Shown piece after piece: positions 1 through 10,625 of a stretch of DNA of 64,000 nucleotides. Within the stretch, counting starts at the first letter, position 1. Each line of letters starts with the position of its first letter. Location: contig NZ_LN889782.1 of the NCBI RefSeq assembly GCF_900009145.1, positions 235,081-299,080 on the forward strand. The letters are read 5' to 3'. A model generated the notes under the pieces. That model worked only from the letters and a program-made list of their open reading frames with translations. It did no database searches and was not told the origin of the DNA. The translations under genes and the position numbers were made by a program. Origin of the DNA: Planktothrix tepida PCC 9214. Its GTDB lineage: Bacteria; Cyanobacteriota; Cyanobacteriia; Cyanobacteriales; Microcoleaceae.

Positions 1-43
1 ACCGGAAATAGAAAACCCCCGTTAGGCATTTAAGATGAGCTAC

Positions 44-110
44 GCCCATCACTTACCTCTATTTAACTTACATGGGGTTATGATGGGCAGAACTCCTCCG
101 ACGGAGTTTT
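44..110. repeat. Inverted repeats in left intergenic segment
   Basis: GCCCATCA at 44-51 is matched by its exact complement TGATGGGC at 81-88. Directly after it, AACTCC (91-96) can pair with GGAGTT (103-108) and is followed by a short T run. This could be the terminator of a gene lying left of the window or the end of a small mobile element. No gene is supported in bases 1-203; a 25-codon reading at 35-112 covers these hairpins and has no ribosome-binding site. Confidence 0.3.
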
Positions 111-203
111 AAAGTTTTGTAAAAAGATGTAGTAATTATGGAAATTAATCCTGACAAATGATTAAATAAACATTCAGGATTTCAGGAAGGGTTAAAATTA
201 AGA

Positions 204-281
204 ATGGATGATTTATCAATAGGATTGCAACAGATTATTGTAGAGACTTGCGCTCATTATCAAGGGTATTTTTATCCTTAA
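204..281 (+). pseudogene. Possible N-terminal remnant of a sigma-70-like factor
   Basis: A 25-codon reading frame opens with MDDLSIGLQQIIVETCAHYQG and then stops. From memory, this resembles the first residues of the cyanobacterial sigma-70-like proteins often encoded just upstream of DUF1822 genes (M-D-E-L...L...L...ETC pattern). No downstream sigma-factor domain is present, and the DUF1822 gene starts 27 bases later. I read it as a decayed or truncated partner gene. A chance ORF is the main alternative. Confidence 0.25.
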
Positions 282-308
282 TTTTGTAGTTTTCCAGAGT
301 TTTAAATT

Positions 309-794
309 ATGGGATATGCCACTGGAGGAGATTCTATTATCTTACCAATTCCCCAAAGAAACCGACGCCTAGCTCAACGCTTTTCTCAACATCAACCTAC
401 CCTCGAAAAAGCCGAACAAGTCTTTAACAATACCCTTGCAGTTTTAGTGGTTTATGATTTTTTACAACTGTTAGGAATCGAAACAGATTTACTTAAGAGT
501 GATAGTTGGAATTCCGTTGTGAGATTAGTGGCAAATAGTGCCGATTTATTGATTCCTCATTTAGGAAAATTAGAATGCCGTGCGGTTAAAATGGGATCTC
601 AAACTTGTCCTATTCCGATGGAAGTTGGGTCAGATCGAATTGGCTATGTTGTTGTCGAATTAGATGAACAGTTTAAAGCAGGAAAACTCTTAGGATTTAT
701 TGAACAAGTTAAGGGAACAGAAATCCCCCTGTGTCAATTACAACCCCTGGATGCTTTACTCGATTTGATTAATTTAAGCCTGAGAAGATTCTAA
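309..794 (+). CDS. DUF1822 family protein
   Basis: This 161-residue protein has no known biochemical function. It shows the conserved DUF1822 N-terminal block: QPTLEKAEQVFNNTLAV at about residues 30-46, then LQLLGIETDL, then SWNSVVRLVANSADL. Members known to me are mostly longer (250-350 residues), so this looks like a short form that keeps only the N-terminal domain. The ATG at 309 has no obvious Shine-Dalgarno sequence. DUF1822 genes in cyanobacteria often follow a sigma-factor-like gene, and a remnant of such a gene may lie just upstream at 204-281. It ends 80 bases before the exported TPR gene. Confidence 0.8.
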   Translation: MGYATGGDSIILPIPQRNRRLAQRFSQHQPTLEKAEQVFNNTLAVLVVYDFLQLLGIETDLLKSDSWNSVVRLVANSADLLIPHLGKLECRAVKMGSQTCPIPMEVGSDRIGYVVVELDEQFKAGKLLGFIEQVKGTEIPLCQLQPLDALLDLINLSLRRF

Positions 795-874
795 CTTGCT
801 TTGAATTGCAACTTCAATTATAATCAAGCATTAACTCAATCCATTAGGAAACAATTTCTGATTAAAACCGCTAT

Positions 875-1504
875 ATGAAAAAAAATCTGTTTCGTGCAAA
901 ACTGGTGCAAACGATGATTGTGGGAATTATTCTTTTATTCCCAACCTTTGCCCGATCTCAAAATGAATTACCGACTGCTGAGGAGCTTCGAGGTAAACCC
1001 AATGAAGCAGAACAGCAACGTTTAGATAAAAAGCAAAGCCGACAAGCTGCACTTCGCCAAGGAATTCAACTTTATAAAACTGGAAATTATGCAGCTTCTG
1101 AAACTATTTTTCGTCAATTAGTAGAAGCTCAACCTGAAGAAGCCAAATATCATTTTTATTTCGGAAATGCTTTGTTTTATCAACGCAAAATTGAGGAAGC
1201 CACTCAAGCTTATCAAGAAGCGATTCGCCTTAATCCTAAATATGCTTTAGCTTATAATGCTTTAGGCTTTTTACAAGCCACTCAAGGTCAATGGGATGAA
1301 GCGATCATACAGTATCAAAAAGCCTTAGAAATTAATGCTGACTATGCAGAAGCCTTAAAAAATTTAGGGGAAGCGTTCTGGAAAAAAGGGAACATCGCCG
1401 AAGCTAAAAATGCTTGGAATAAAGCCTTAACTTTATATACACAACAGGGAAATAATAAAGCCGCACAACAAATTCAAGAAGTCTTAAATCGGACGGCTCA
1501 ATAA
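875..1504 (+). CDS. Exported tetratricopeptide-repeat protein
   Basis: This 209-residue protein starts with a signal peptide: MKKN, basic residues, then the hydrophobic stretch MIVGIILLFPTF, with likely cleavage after the FARS region. Residues about 65-195 hold four TPR units of 34 residues, recognisable by the pattern W/Y..LG......G....A...Y..A...P (for example YALAYNALGFLQATQGQWDEA). It is probably a periplasmic or lumenal scaffold for protein-protein contacts, and its partner cannot be inferred. It is encoded 47 bases upstream of fumC on the same strand, but nothing links the functions. Confidence 0.8.
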   Translation: MKKNLFRAKLVQTMIVGIILLFPTFARSQNELPTAEELRGKPNEAEQQRLDKKQSRQAALRQGIQLYKTGNYAASETIFRQLVEAQPEEAKYHFYFGNALFYQRKIEEATQAYQEAIRLNPKYALAYNALGFLQATQGQWDEAIIQYQKALEINADYAEALKNLGEAFWKKGNIAEAKNAWNKALTLYTQQGNNKAAQQIQEVLNRTAQ

Positions 1505-1551
1505 TTTTTAAATTCAAGAACCAACTCGATTAAAGGGAGAAAAATCTTAAC

Positions 1552-2955
1552 ATGACAACCCAGCAACCCACCCGCAAAGAATGCGATAGTATGGGAGAAA
1601 TTGAAGTAGTGAGCGATCGCTATTGGGGAGCCCAAACCCAACGCTCTATTTATTATTTTAGCATTGGCAATGATTTAATGCCCCAGGAAGTAATCACTGC
1701 CTTTGGTATCCTTAAAAAAGCCGCTGCAATTACGAATCAAGAGTTAGGAAAACTCCCCGCAGACAAAGCAAAATTAATTATTCAAGCCGCCGATGAAGTC
1801 ATTGCGGGTCAACTCAATGATCACTTTCCCTTGCGAGTTTGGATGACCGGAAGTGGAACCCAATCGAACATGAATATTAATGAAGTCATTGCGAATCGAG
1901 CTATTGAAATAGCCGGAGGAATTTTAGGCAGTAAAAATCCGATTCATCCCAATGATCATGTTAATATGTCTCAATCTTCTAACGATACATTTCCCACGGC
2001 AATGCACATTGCAGCAGCCATTGCTGTTACACAACGGTTAATTCCCAGTGTCAAAAAAATGCGGGATGAATTACACAAAAAAGCCGAAGAATTTGCCGAT
2101 ATTGTTAAAATTGGTAGAACCCATTTACAAGATGCAGTTCCCTTAACGTTAGGTCAAGAATTCTCCGGTTATGTGGCGCAATTGGATGGAAATTTAAAGC
2201 GGCTGGAGATGATTTTACCGGATTTATATGAATTAGCCATCGGGGGAACAGCCGTTGGAACTGGCTTAAATACGCCTCAAGGATTTGCTGAAAAGGTATC
2301 CGATCGCATTAGTCAATTAACCGGATTACCCTTTATTTCTGCCCCGAATAAATTTGCAGCTATGGCGGCTCATGATGGCTTAGTGATGGCAAGTGGAGCC
2401 TTAAAAACCTTAGCTTGTTCTTTAATGAAAATTGCTAATGATATTCGATTTTTAGGCAGTGGCCCCCGTTGTGGTTTAGGAGAATTAATATTACCTGAAA
2501 ATGAACCCGGTTCGTCTATTATGCCGGGGAAAGTCAACCCCACCCAATGTGAAGCCATGACAATGGTAGCCGCACAAGTGATGGGTTATGATACCGCGAT
2601 TAGTGTTGCGGGTTCCCAAGGACATTTTGAGTTAAATGTATTCAAACCCATGATTATATTTAACTTCTTGCAATCCGTGGCTATTTTATCAGATAGTTGC
2701 CATAACTTTACAGATTTCTTGTTAATGGGATTACAAGTTAATCGTAAAAAAATTAATAGTTATGTTGAACAATCTTTAATGTTAGTGACGGCTTTGGCTC
2801 CTAAAATTGGCTATGATAATGCAGCCCAAGTTGCCCATATTGCTTTAGAAAAAGATCTGACGTTAAAAGAAGTTTGTCTGGAATTAGGATATATTTCTAG
2901 TGAAGAATTTGATGCCATTGTAGATCCTTATAAAATGGCATATCCTAACCTTTAA
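1552..2955 (+). CDS. fumC: Fumarate hydratase class II
   Basis: The 467-residue protein matches the usual length of class II, iron-independent fumarase, which interconverts fumarate and malate in the cytosol. The family signature [11 protein letters not shown] lies at about residues 320-330, on the mobile loop with the catalytic serine. The catalytic histidine motif [17 protein letters not shown] is near residue 188, and [17 protein letters not shown] near residue 103 is also typical. GGGAGAAAAAT upstream of the ATG at 1552 is a good ribosome-binding site. Aspartase and argininosuccinate lyase share the fold, but the [13 protein letters not shown] and [10 protein letters not shown] blocks favour fumarase. 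Confidence 0.96.
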   Translation: MTTQQPTRKECDSMGEIEVVSDRYWGAQTQRSIYYFSIGNDLMPQEVITAFGILKKAAAITNQELGKLPADKAKLIIQAADEVIAGQLNDHFPLRVWMTGSGTQSNMNINEVIANRAIEIAGGILGSKNPIHPNDHVNMSQSSNDTFPTAMHIAAAIAVTQRLIPSVKKMRDELHKKAEEFADIVKIGRTHLQDAVPLTLGQEFSGYVAQLDGNLKRLEMILPDLYELAIGGTAVGTGLNTPQGFAEKVSDRISQLTGLPFISAPNKFAAMAAHDGLVMASGALKTLACSLMKIANDIRFLGSGPRCGLGELILPENEPGSSIMPGKVNPTQCEAMTMVAAQVMGYDTAISVAGSQGHFELNVFKPMIIFNFLQSVAILSDSCHNFTDFLLMGLQVNRKKINSYVEQSLMLVTALAPKIGYDNAAQVAHIALEKDLTLKEVCLELGYISSEEFDAIVDPYKMAYPNL

Positions 2956-2970
2956 AAAGCGGGAGTAGGG

Positions 2971-3048
2971 ATGGGTCGTTCATCAATAATAGCCTTTACC
3001 CTATTTCCTTTTATCATCCTGTTATTTTTTTATTTCAGAGAAGATTAG
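2971..3048 (+). CDS. Putative 25-residue single-span membrane peptide
   Basis: An ATG at 2971 is preceded by GGGAGTAGGG, a good Shine-Dalgarno sequence at normal spacing. The frame encodes 25 residues: MGRSS, then a continuous hydrophobic stretch (IIAFTLFPFIILLFFYF), then a charged RED end. This layout is what one expects of a tiny one-helix subunit of a membrane complex. I do not recognise the family. It starts only 15 bases after the fumC stop and could be co-transcribed. A chance ORF in AT-rich DNA is a real alternative. Confidence 0.3.
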   Translation: MGRSSIIAFTLFPFIILLFFYFRED

Positions 3049-3429
3049 CTTTAATTTATTTAAAGATGAGTCTGCTTTTTTCTATTCACCCCTTTTAAAA
3101 AAAGGTATTGAATTTACGAAAATAAGGATCTATAGTAAATGTAGACTATACTAAAATTTACTCGCTAATCACAATCACGTCGCCTAAATCAAACAAAAAC
3201 CCTGAAAACCTAGGATGTGAGTCGAGTTTTGACACGTTATCAAGCCCAAAGGATAAAAATTTTAACTTTAAGACTTAAGCTCGCCATTAGAGTAAACCGA
3301 TCAACCCAAACGATATTGTTGATCACCTCAGAACAATCTAAACTAGCGAGGAATCAAACTTGAATTTAAAACTCATCTATTTTTCAACTCATTATCAACA
3401 AAATTTCTTTTATTAATAATGTATTTATT
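3049..3429. other. Intergenic region before the AAA-like/GGDEF gene
   Basis: About 380 AT-rich bases separate the small membrane peptide from the signalling cluster. I see a weak CCTTTTAAAAAAAGG palindrome around 3095-3110 that might act as a terminator. No convincing promoter, repeat or RNA gene is visible. The promoter for the three-gene cluster downstream should lie here but I could not pick it out. Confidence 0.3.
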
Positions 3430-5079
3430 ATGTCTTTAAACCCAACTTTTGTCCCTAGAGATACAATTGAATTTCCTGATCGTCCACTTCCTTTAGATTC
3501 TAAATTTTATATTCAACGCCTTCCTTGCGAAAATTTAGGCTATGCAGAGATTCAAAAATCGGGGAGCTTACTCCGACTAAAAGCTGCTAGAAAAATGGGG
3601 AAGAGTTCTTTTATTTTGAGACTCCTAAACTATGCTGAAAGTTTGGGATATAAGACGGTTTCAATTGATTTTCTCCAAGCGGATAGTGCCATTTTTGAGA
3701 ATCCTAATAAATTTTTGAAGTGGCTGTGTATTAATATCGCTCGACAATTGAAAATTGAACCTCAATTAAGCGATTATTGGGATGATGATATTGGGAGTAA
3801 AGTCAGTTCTACAGTTTATTTAGAAAGTCATATTTTTCCCCAAATCAATTCCTCTATCGTTTTGGCTTTTAATGAATTAAATCGAGTTTTTGAGTATCAA
3901 AATATTAGTCAAGATTTCCTCCCTCTGATTCGATTTTGGTATGAGCAAGGAAAACAAACTCAACTTTGGCAAAAGGTTCACTTTATTTTAGTTCAGTCCA
4001 CAGAAGTTTATGTATCTTTAAATATTCATCAATCTCCCTTTAATATTGGTTTAGCGATTGAATTACCTGTATTTACCCTTGAACAAGTTAAGGACTTAGC
4101 ACAACGTTATCAACTGAATTTAACAGATAATCATATTAAAAAACTATCCAATTTAGTCGGAGGACATCCCTATTTAGTCCATCTTGCGCTTTATCACTTA
4201 AGCTATGATCTCATTAGCATAGATGACTTATTAAATACCTCTCCAACCTTAACAGGAATTTATCGAGAGCATTTGCAATCTCTCTCGTTGAGCCTTCAAC
4301 AAAAACCTGAACTTGCTATTGCCATGAAACGAGTAGCAACAACAACAGAAAGTATTCAAATTGAACCGCTCATTGCCTATCAATTGTATAGTTTAGGTTT
4401 AGTCAATTTACAAGGAAATTATTGCCTATGTTCTTGTGAACTTTATCGTCTTTATTTTCAGTGGCAATTGTTAAATGAAAAGCCAGAAAATACCAATAAA
4501 TTACGAAAACTTCAACAAGAAAATAAATTTTTAAAAGCTTTAGTTTATGTTGATCCTTTAACAGAAGTCGCTAACCGTAGGCAATTTGATCACTGTATAG
4601 ATATTGAATGGAAACGAATGATGCGGGAAATTGCTCCCTTATCTTTAATCTTATGTGATATTGATCATTTTAAAATTTATAATGATACTTATGGTCATCA
4701 AATGGGAGATGAATGTTTAAAAAAAGTAGCTCAATCTATTCGTAATGTTGTTCAACGTCCGGGGGATTTAGTGGCTCGTTATGGGGGTGAAGAATTTGTG
4801 ATTATCCTTCCGAGAACAGACGCAACAGGAGCGCTATATATTGCGGAAGCAGTTCGTGAGAATCTCAAAACTTTAGCGCTTCCCTTTGACACAGAACAAT
4901 TGCCCAATCGTCCAGCACCGATTGTTACAATTAGTATCGGCGTAGCCAGTACAATTCCCGGTGTTGATACTAATGATATTGGCTCGTTATTTTTAGCCTC
5001 CGATGAAGCCTTATATGAATCTAAAAGAAACGGCAGAGATCAAGTGCAATTGAGTTCATTTTTGCAATTTAGATATTGA
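3430..5079 (+). CDS. AAA-like domain diguanylate cyclase (GGDEF)
   Basis: This 549-residue protein joins an AAA-like ATPase domain (residues about 15-330) to a GGDEF domain (about 375-545) that should make c-di-GMP from two GTP. The GGDEF half looks active: [25 protein letters not shown], and GGEEF near residue 452. An RPGD inhibitory site lies exactly five residues before GGEEF, implying product feedback. The ATPase half has a P-loop (ARKMGKSSF), but its Walker B reads FNELNRVF where relatives have LDEVDR, so the metal-binding aspartate is lost and it may only sense or bind. It overlaps the start region of the AAA-like/WD40 gene, so the two are probably translationally coupled. Confidence 0.88.
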   Translation: MSLNPTFVPRDTIEFPDRPLPLDSKFYIQRLPCENLGYAEIQKSGSLLRLKAARKMGKSSFILRLLNYAESLGYKTVSIDFLQADSAIFENPNKFLKWLCINIARQLKIEPQLSDYWDDDIGSKVSSTVYLESHIFPQINSSIVLAFNELNRVFEYQNISQDFLPLIRFWYEQGKQTQLWQKVHFILVQSTEVYVSLNIHQSPFNIGLAIELPVFTLEQVKDLAQRYQLNLTDNHIKKLSNLVGGHPYLVHLALYHLSYDLISIDDLLNTSPTLTGIYREHLQSLSLSLQQKPELAIAMKRVATTTESIQIEPLIAYQLYSLGLVNLQGNYCLCSCELYRLYFQWQLLNEKPENTNKLRKLQQENKFLKALVYVDPLTEVANRRQFDHCIDIEWKRMMREIAPLSLILCDIDHFKIYNDTYGHQMGDECLKKVAQSIRNVVQRPGDLVARYGGEEFVIILPRTDATGALYIAEAVRENLKTLALPFDTEQLPNRPAPIVTISIGVASTIPGVDTNDIGSLFLASDEALYESKRNGRDQVQLSSFLQFRY

Positions 5080-5087
5080 TTAAAAGA

Positions 5088-8000
5088 ATGACAATCTATC
5101 GATATCGTGTCGGCGGTAGTCTCAGTAATGATGATTTATTTTATGTGGTTCGCCAAGCGGATACAGAATTATATGAAGCCTTAAAAGCGGGAGAATTTTG
5201 TTATGTTCTCAATGCTCGACAAATGGGAAAATCTTCTTTATTAGTCCGAACCTTTTATCGGATGAAACAGGAAGGTTATGTTTGTGCAACGTTGGATATG
5301 ACCCAAATTGGGAGTGAATCTGTAACGCCGCTTCAATGGTATAAAGGAGCGATCACTAGCTTATTATTAGGATTTAATTTATTCAACACATTTAATTTTA
5401 AAGCCTGGTGGACAACTCAGGAAAACGTTTCATTTTCCCAACGATTTAGCAACTTTTTAGAGCGTTTATTATTTGAATTTTTTCCTCAAAAAAGAATTAT
5501 TATTTTTATTGATGAAATTGATAATATTTTGAGTTTACCATTTTCCGTTGATGATTTTTTTGCTTTGATTCGATTTTGTTATAACAACCGAGCCATTTAT
5601 TCTGAATATAATCGTCTAACCTTTGCAATTTTTGGAGTCGCCACTCCACCGGATTTAATTACCGATAAAACTCGGACTCCCTTTAATATTGGCAAATCAA
5701 TTTTTTTACAAGGTTTTCAATTCCATGAAGCTCAACCTTTAGCCCAGGGATTAACGCCCTATTCTGAACGACCTCAAGCGGTCTTAAGCGAAATTTTAAA
5801 TTGGACAAATGGACAACCCTTTTTAACTCAAAAATTCTGCCAATTAATCCAAACGATTAATCAAAGTAGTAGCTCTCAAAAAATCATTATTCCCGCCGGA
5901 CTAGAATCCTTTTGGATTGAGTCTCTAGCCCGAACTAAAATTATTGAAAGTTGGGAATTTCAAGATGAACCCGAACACTTAAGAACCATTCGAGATCGCC
6001 TATTTTTCTATCAAAATCGCATCGGTAAATTACTGGGAATGTATCAAAAAATTCTACAAGGAGTTGCTATTCCCTGCGATGGAAGTCAAGAACAAATTGA
6101 ACTACTTTTATCTGGTTTAGTCATTCCTGAAAATGGATTTTTAAAGGTTAAAAATTGCCTTTATAAACTGATCTTTAATTTAGAGTGGGTTAATCAACAA
6201 TTAAGCAGCCTACGCCCCTATTCTCAATCCCTAGAAGCCTGGGTTGCCCAGCAAAAACAAGATAATTCTCGTTTGTTACGGGGACAAGCTTTGATTGAGG
6301 CTCAAAATTGGGCAAAAGATAAAAGTTTAAGTGATTTAGATTATCAATTTCTCAATCAAAGTGAAGCTTTAGATCGACAAGAAACACAAAAAAGTTTAGA
6401 AGCACAACGGGCAAAAGCTGTGGAAGCTAAAATAGCTGAGGAACGTAAAACTGCTCAACTACAACGGGTTTTACTCGGTGTGGTTACTGTAGGGTTAATA
6501 ACCGTTCTCCTCTTAGGTTTTGAAGTGTTAAATAACTTTTATACTGCCAGAAGTAACGAAAAAATAGCGAGATTGAATGAAATTAAAGCTTTAATTTCTT
6601 CTTCAGAAGGAAAATTTGCTTCGGATCATCAATTAGATGCTTTAATCGATGGAATTAAAGCCAAAAAATATCTGCAAAAAATTCCAGAAGTTGATCCTCT
6701 ATTTACTGCTAAAGTTGAACAATCTTTGAGACAAGTAGTGTATGGTACAAATGAATTTAACCGTTTAATTGGACATCGCGGAGGGGTATTAACCGTTGAT
6801 ATTAGTTTTGATGGTCAACTGATTGCCACAGGAAGTAACGATAAAACAGTCAAACTGTGGAAACGAGATGGAACTTTACTGAAAACCTTAAAAAATGACG
6901 CTACTGTACATCGGGTGGCTTTCAGTCCTGATAGCAATCAAGTTGTCGCCGCCACTTTAAACGGTCAGGTGAACCTTTGGCAAGTAGATGGAACCCTCGT
7001 TAGACAAATTAAAGCCCATTCAGCACCCGTTTGGGGGATTGCTTTCAGTCGTCAGGGGGATGTGATTGCTTCAGCCAGTGGCGATGGGACGGTTAAATTA
7101 TGGTCGGTTGATTCCTTCCAACTCCTACACACCTTCAAGACCCAACAGCAAGCCGTGTGGAATGTCGCTTTTAATCAAGATGGTCAAACTCTGGTGAGTA
7201 CGGGATGGGATGGAACCCTGCAACTGTGGAGTCGAACCGGAAAATTACTCCACACCCTCACCGGTCATCAAAAAACCGTTTGGGATGTGGCGTTTTGTCC
7301 CCAGACTAATCTGTTTGTCTCCGTGAGTTCCGATCACACCGCTAAACTGTGGAATGTTGATGGCACCTTAATTAAAACTCTCGTGGGAAATAATGTCATG
7401 TTGGGGGTGGATTGTAGCGAAAACGGTCAATATATTGTTACCAGTGGTAAGGATAATGTGGTTCAACTGTGGAAATCCGACGGGACTTTTATTCGTACCT
7501 TAAGAAAACATCAAGCGGTGATTCGAGATGTGGCACTCAGTGGCGATGGGTTGATGGCTGCTTCCGCCAGTGATGATGGCATCGTGAAACTCTGGCAACG
7601 CAATCTTTATTTATTAAAACCGCTCTATGGACATCAAGATACGGTTTGGACTGTGCAGGCTAGTCCCAATAATCGCTGGATGCTTTCAACCGGAGCTCAG
7701 ACTCTGCGATTTTGGTATCGGGATGGAACCCTAATTCAGGTTTTGCGTGAAATGATGCGGGGTGCGTCCTTTAGTCCCGATAGTCGTAAGATTGCTGGCG
7801 GGGGAACACCAGAGGTTAAGTTGTATGAAATTCAGGACACTGACCCCCCGACCCTAAAACGATTGAGAACCTTCAAAGGCCATCAATCCCTTGTGATTTC
7901 AACGGTGTTTAGTCCCGATGGCAAAATGATTGTTTCTGGAGGGGATGATCACACCCTGAAATTTTGGGATCTTCAAGGGAAACTGCTGCATAGCGTGGAT

Positions 8001-8573
8001 GCTCATACGGAAAGAATTTGGAAACTTGCGTTTAGTCCCGATGGTCAGATTCTCGCTTCTGCGAGTGAAGATGGAACCGTGAAGTTATGGACACCGGAGG
8101 GAAAAGCTGTTACCACCTTAAAAGGACATGAAGGGGCCGTTTGGGGTGTAGCGATTAGTCCCCTGGGAAATTTGATCGCATCGGTGAGTCTGGATGATAC
8201 TCTGCGACTCTGGAAACGGGATGGAACCCCCATCACCACTATTCCGGGTCAAAGTCGAGGGTTAACACAAGTGGCGTTTAGTGGTGATGGACAATTTCTA
8301 GCCACCGGAGGTATTGATAATACGGTTAAGTTATGGAATTTAGTCGGGGAATTAATCATAACTTTACCCGGACATCAAGGGATTGTTGATAGTGTAGATT
8401 TTACGGCTGATCAAAATGCCGTGATTTCAGGAGGAGATGATAGCACTGTTATCCTCTGGGATTTAAAAAAAATTCGTAGCCTCAACGAATTACAATATGC
8501 TTGTAATTGGGTAAAAGATTATTTAAAAACTTCTCCTGAAGTTGAAGAAAGTGATCGAAGCTTATGCGACTAA
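5088..8573 (+). CDS. AAA-like ATPase with C-terminal WD40 propellers
   Basis: An AAA-like domain comes first (residues about 1-350), with P-loop [11 protein letters not shown] and an intact Walker [11 protein letters not shown] coiled region and one membrane span ([18 protein letters not shown], about residues 460-480) follow. The rest is about 14 WD40 units from residue ~555 to the end, enough for two seven-bladed propellers, each with the GH...V..V.FSPDG...S.S.D.TVKLW pattern. It is probably a membrane-anchored signalling scaffold. I chose ATG 5088 because relatives begin M-T-x-Y-x-Y; a TTG at 5076 would overlap the upstream stop. A SpoIIE-type phosphatase follows closely. Confidence 0.9.
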   Translation: MTIYRYRVGGSLSNDDLFYVVRQADTELYEALKAGEFCYVLNARQMGKSSLLVRTFYRMKQEGYVCATLDMTQIGSESVTPLQWYKGAITSLLLGFNLFNTFNFKAWWTTQENVSFSQRFSNFLERLLFEFFPQKRIIIFIDEIDNILSLPFSVDDFFALIRFCYNNRAIYSEYNRLTFAIFGVATPPDLITDKTRTPFNIGKSIFLQGFQFHEAQPLAQGLTPYSERPQAVLSEILNWTNGQPFLTQKFCQLIQTINQSSSSQKIIIPAGLESFWIESLARTKIIESWEFQDEPEHLRTIRDRLFFYQNRIGKLLGMYQKILQGVAIPCDGSQEQIELLLSGLVIPENGFLKVKNCLYKLIFNLEWVNQQLSSLRPYSQSLEAWVAQQKQDNSRLLRGQALIEAQNWAKDKSLSDLDYQFLNQSEALDRQETQKSLEAQRAKAVEAKIAEERKTAQLQRVLLGVVTVGLITVLLLGFEVLNNFYTARSNEKIARLNEIKALISSSEGKFASDHQLDALIDGIKAKKYLQKIPEVDPLFTAKVEQSLRQVVYGTNEFNRLIGHRGGVLTVDISFDGQLIATGSNDKTVKLWKRDGTLLKTLKNDATVHRVAFSPDSNQVVAATLNGQVNLWQVDGTLVRQIKAHSAPVWGIAFSRQGDVIASASGDGTVKLWSVDSFQLLHTFKTQQQAVWNVAFNQDGQTLVSTGWDGTLQLWSRTGKLLHTLTGHQKTVWDVAFCPQTNLFVSVSSDHTAKLWNVDGTLIKTLVGNNVMLGVDCSENGQYIVTSGKDNVVQLWKSDGTFIRTLRKHQAVIRDVALSGDGLMAASASDDGIVKLWQRNLYLLKPLYGHQDTVWTVQASPNNRWMLSTGAQTLRFWYRDGTLIQVLREMMRGASFSPDSRKIAGGGTPEVKLYEIQDTDPPTLKRLRTFKGHQSLVISTVFSPDGKMIVSGGDDHTLKFWDLQGKLLHSVDAHTERIWKLAFSPDGQILASASEDGTVKLWTPEGKAVTTLKGHEGAVWGVAISPLGNLIASVSLDDTLRLWKRDGTPITTIPGQSRGLTQVAFSGDGQFLATGGIDNTVKLWNLVGELIITLPGHQGIVDSVDFTADQNAVISGGDDSTVILWDLKKIRSLNELQYACNWVKDYLKTSPEVEESDRSLCD

Positions 8574-8609
8574 AAAAGTGCTTGATTGCCAAAAGTATCA
8601 TTGTTAATT

Positions 8610-10619
8610 ATGAAAATAATTAATTTTTTTAAACCCGCTATTTCTGTAATTAATCAACTTAAATATCCTCAAAAATTTGTTTTGATTAGCTGCATTTTTA
8701 TTATTCCTTTAAGTTTGATGATGTATTTGTTAATTTCTGAAGTCCAGACTCGGATTGATTTTGCGACTCAGGAGCAGTTAGGAACTCTCTATCTCCGTCC
8801 TCTACGGCAACTTTATCCTAAAATCTATCAAGCTCAATTATTAATGGCTAACCCGAATTTGAGCGGGAAAGATCAAGCTCAATTAGAACAACTGAAACGA
8901 GACATTACAGATCAGATTAAAACCTTAGAAAACCTAGATAATAAAATTGGGAATAAATTATTAACAACGAATTTATTTAAAGAGCTTCAAGACAGTTGGA
9001 GAACCTTAGAAGAAAATCAAAAACTGTGGAGTTTACAAACTCAAAAAGTCTATTCTTCTTTGATTTTAGAACAAATTAATCAACTTCGGTTTCAAGTGGG
9101 AGATCAATCTAATTTAATTCTTGATCCTGATTTAGATACCTATTATTTAATGGATACAACCTTATTAAAATTACCAGAAATTCATAAAATTTTAGTCGAT
9201 ATTCTCTTGATCAGTCAAGATATTAGCCAACGAGATCAACAACAGTTAACTCCAAAAGAATATTGGACGATTACCACCCTTTCAGGATTATTAACGAATT
9301 ATAATGAAAAACTCAAGCGTTCCCTAGAGGTTTCTTTTAATCATAATCCGGCGGGAAATCTCCAACCTAAATTGGGAGAAAAATTAAATTTACTCACCGA
9401 TAATATTCAAACCTTGAATAATGGGCTGAGTAATATAATTAGAACAGGGGATACGACCAACATACAACAATATGCCCAAAATGCTGAATTAAATATACAA
9501 CAAAGTTTGAGATTGTGGGATCTGACCATTGATGAATTAGATTTCTTATTACAGCGTCGGGTTCAGGGTTTTATGGCTCGACAACTGTTTTTAGGGATCT
9601 TAGTTTTAATCCCATTATTAATCGTGATTTATTTATTTATTGGATTTTACCAATCCGTGATGCAAACGGTCAATAGTCTTAGTATTGCGTCTCAAAAAAT
9701 GATTGCGGGGGAAATGAATGAAACCCTATATCTGGAGAATCAAGATGAATTAGCAGATGTCGCTCAATCCTTTAATAATCTGGCTGTGGCTTTAGTGAAA
9801 GCCAATCAAGAAATTACCTCCCTGAATCAACAGTTAACCTCAGAAAATCTTCGCATGAGTGCGGAGTTACAAGTAACTCGTCAACTGCAAAAAATGATTT
9901 TACCCAATGACCGAGAACTGTCAGAAATTGTCCATTTAGATATTGCAGGTTATATGGAACCAGCAGATGAGGTGGGGGGAGATTATTATGATGTTTTATA
10001 TAATAATGGGATGGTTAAAATTGGCATTGGAGATGTTACCGGACATGGGTTAGAATCGGGGGTTTTAATGTTAATGGTACAAACAGCAGTCAGAACGTTA
10101 ACTACTAACAATGAAACTGACCCCATCCAGTTTTTAAATACCTTGAATCGCGTGATTTATGATAATGTTCAACGCATGAAATCCGATAAGAATTTAACCT
10201 TTTCTTTAATTGATTATTATAATGGATTTCTCAGCATTTGTGGTCAACATGAGGAAATGATCGTTGTGCGATCGCAATTGCAACCGGATAGCAAATATCA
10301 TCCGGTTATTGAAAGAATTGATACCATGGATTTAGGATTCCCCATTGGTTTAGAAGCCGATATTACTGATTTTATTGGTTCTATCAATATTAAATTAAAC
10401 CCAGGGGATGGCGTTGTTCTCTATACCGATGGAATTACGGAAGCTGAAAATCATCAAGGTGAATTTTACTCCTTAGAAAAACTCTGTGAAATTGTCAAAC
10501 AACATTGGCATTTAACCGCCTCAGAAATTCGTAAAGCGGTGATTAATGACGTGCGATCGCACATTGGTAAACATAAAGTTTATGATGATATTACCTTGGT
10601 GGTTATGAAGCAAAAATAG
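8610..10619 (+). CDS. Membrane SpoIIE-type protein phosphatase with HAMP domain
   Basis: This is a PP2C-family serine/threonine phosphatase with a sensor-like N-terminus. One membrane span is near residues 15-38, a periplasmic helical region follows, and a second span (about 327-347, FLGILVLIPLLIVIYLF) leads into a HAMP domain and a coiled linker. The catalytic domain (about 440-668) keeps the metal-binding acids: ADEVGGDYYD, GIGDVTGHG, VVLYTDGITEAEN and DDITLVV. Such proteins typically dephosphorylate anti-sigma-factor antagonists. ATG 8610 is preferred over an upstream TTG at 8586. It is the third gene of a same-strand cluster with the two AAA-like proteins, which suggests one signalling pathway. 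Confidence 0.9.
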   Translation: MKIINFFKPAISVINQLKYPQKFVLISCIFIIPLSLMMYLLISEVQTRIDFATQEQLGTLYLRPLRQLYPKIYQAQLLMANPNLSGKDQAQLEQLKRDITDQIKTLENLDNKIGNKLLTTNLFKELQDSWRTLEENQKLWSLQTQKVYSSLILEQINQLRFQVGDQSNLILDPDLDTYYLMDTTLLKLPEIHKILVDILLISQDISQRDQQQLTPKEYWTITTLSGLLTNYNEKLKRSLEVSFNHNPAGNLQPKLGEKLNLLTDNIQTLNNGLSNIIRTGDTTNIQQYAQNAELNIQQSLRLWDLTIDELDFLLQRRVQGFMARQLFLGILVLIPLLIVIYLFIGFYQSVMQTVNSLSIASQKMIAGEMNETLYLENQDELADVAQSFNNLAVALVKANQEITSLNQQLTSENLRMSAELQVTRQLQKMILPNDRELSEIVHLDIAGYMEPADEVGGDYYDVLYNNGMVKIGIGDVTGHGLESGVLMLMVQTAVRTLTTNNETDPIQFLNTLNRVIYDNVQRMKSDKNLTFSLIDYYNGFLSICGQHEEMIVVRSQLQPDSKYHPVIERIDTMDLGFPIGLEADITDFIGSINIKLNPGDGVVLYTDGITEAENHQGEFYSLEKLCEIVKQHWHLTASEIRKAVINDVRSHIGKHKVYDDITLVVMKQK

Positions 10620-10625
10620 TAAGAG

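Noticed and set aside
35..112. 25-codon frame at the left edge
   Set aside because: No ribosome-binding site, and it is composed of the inverted repeats and hairpin.
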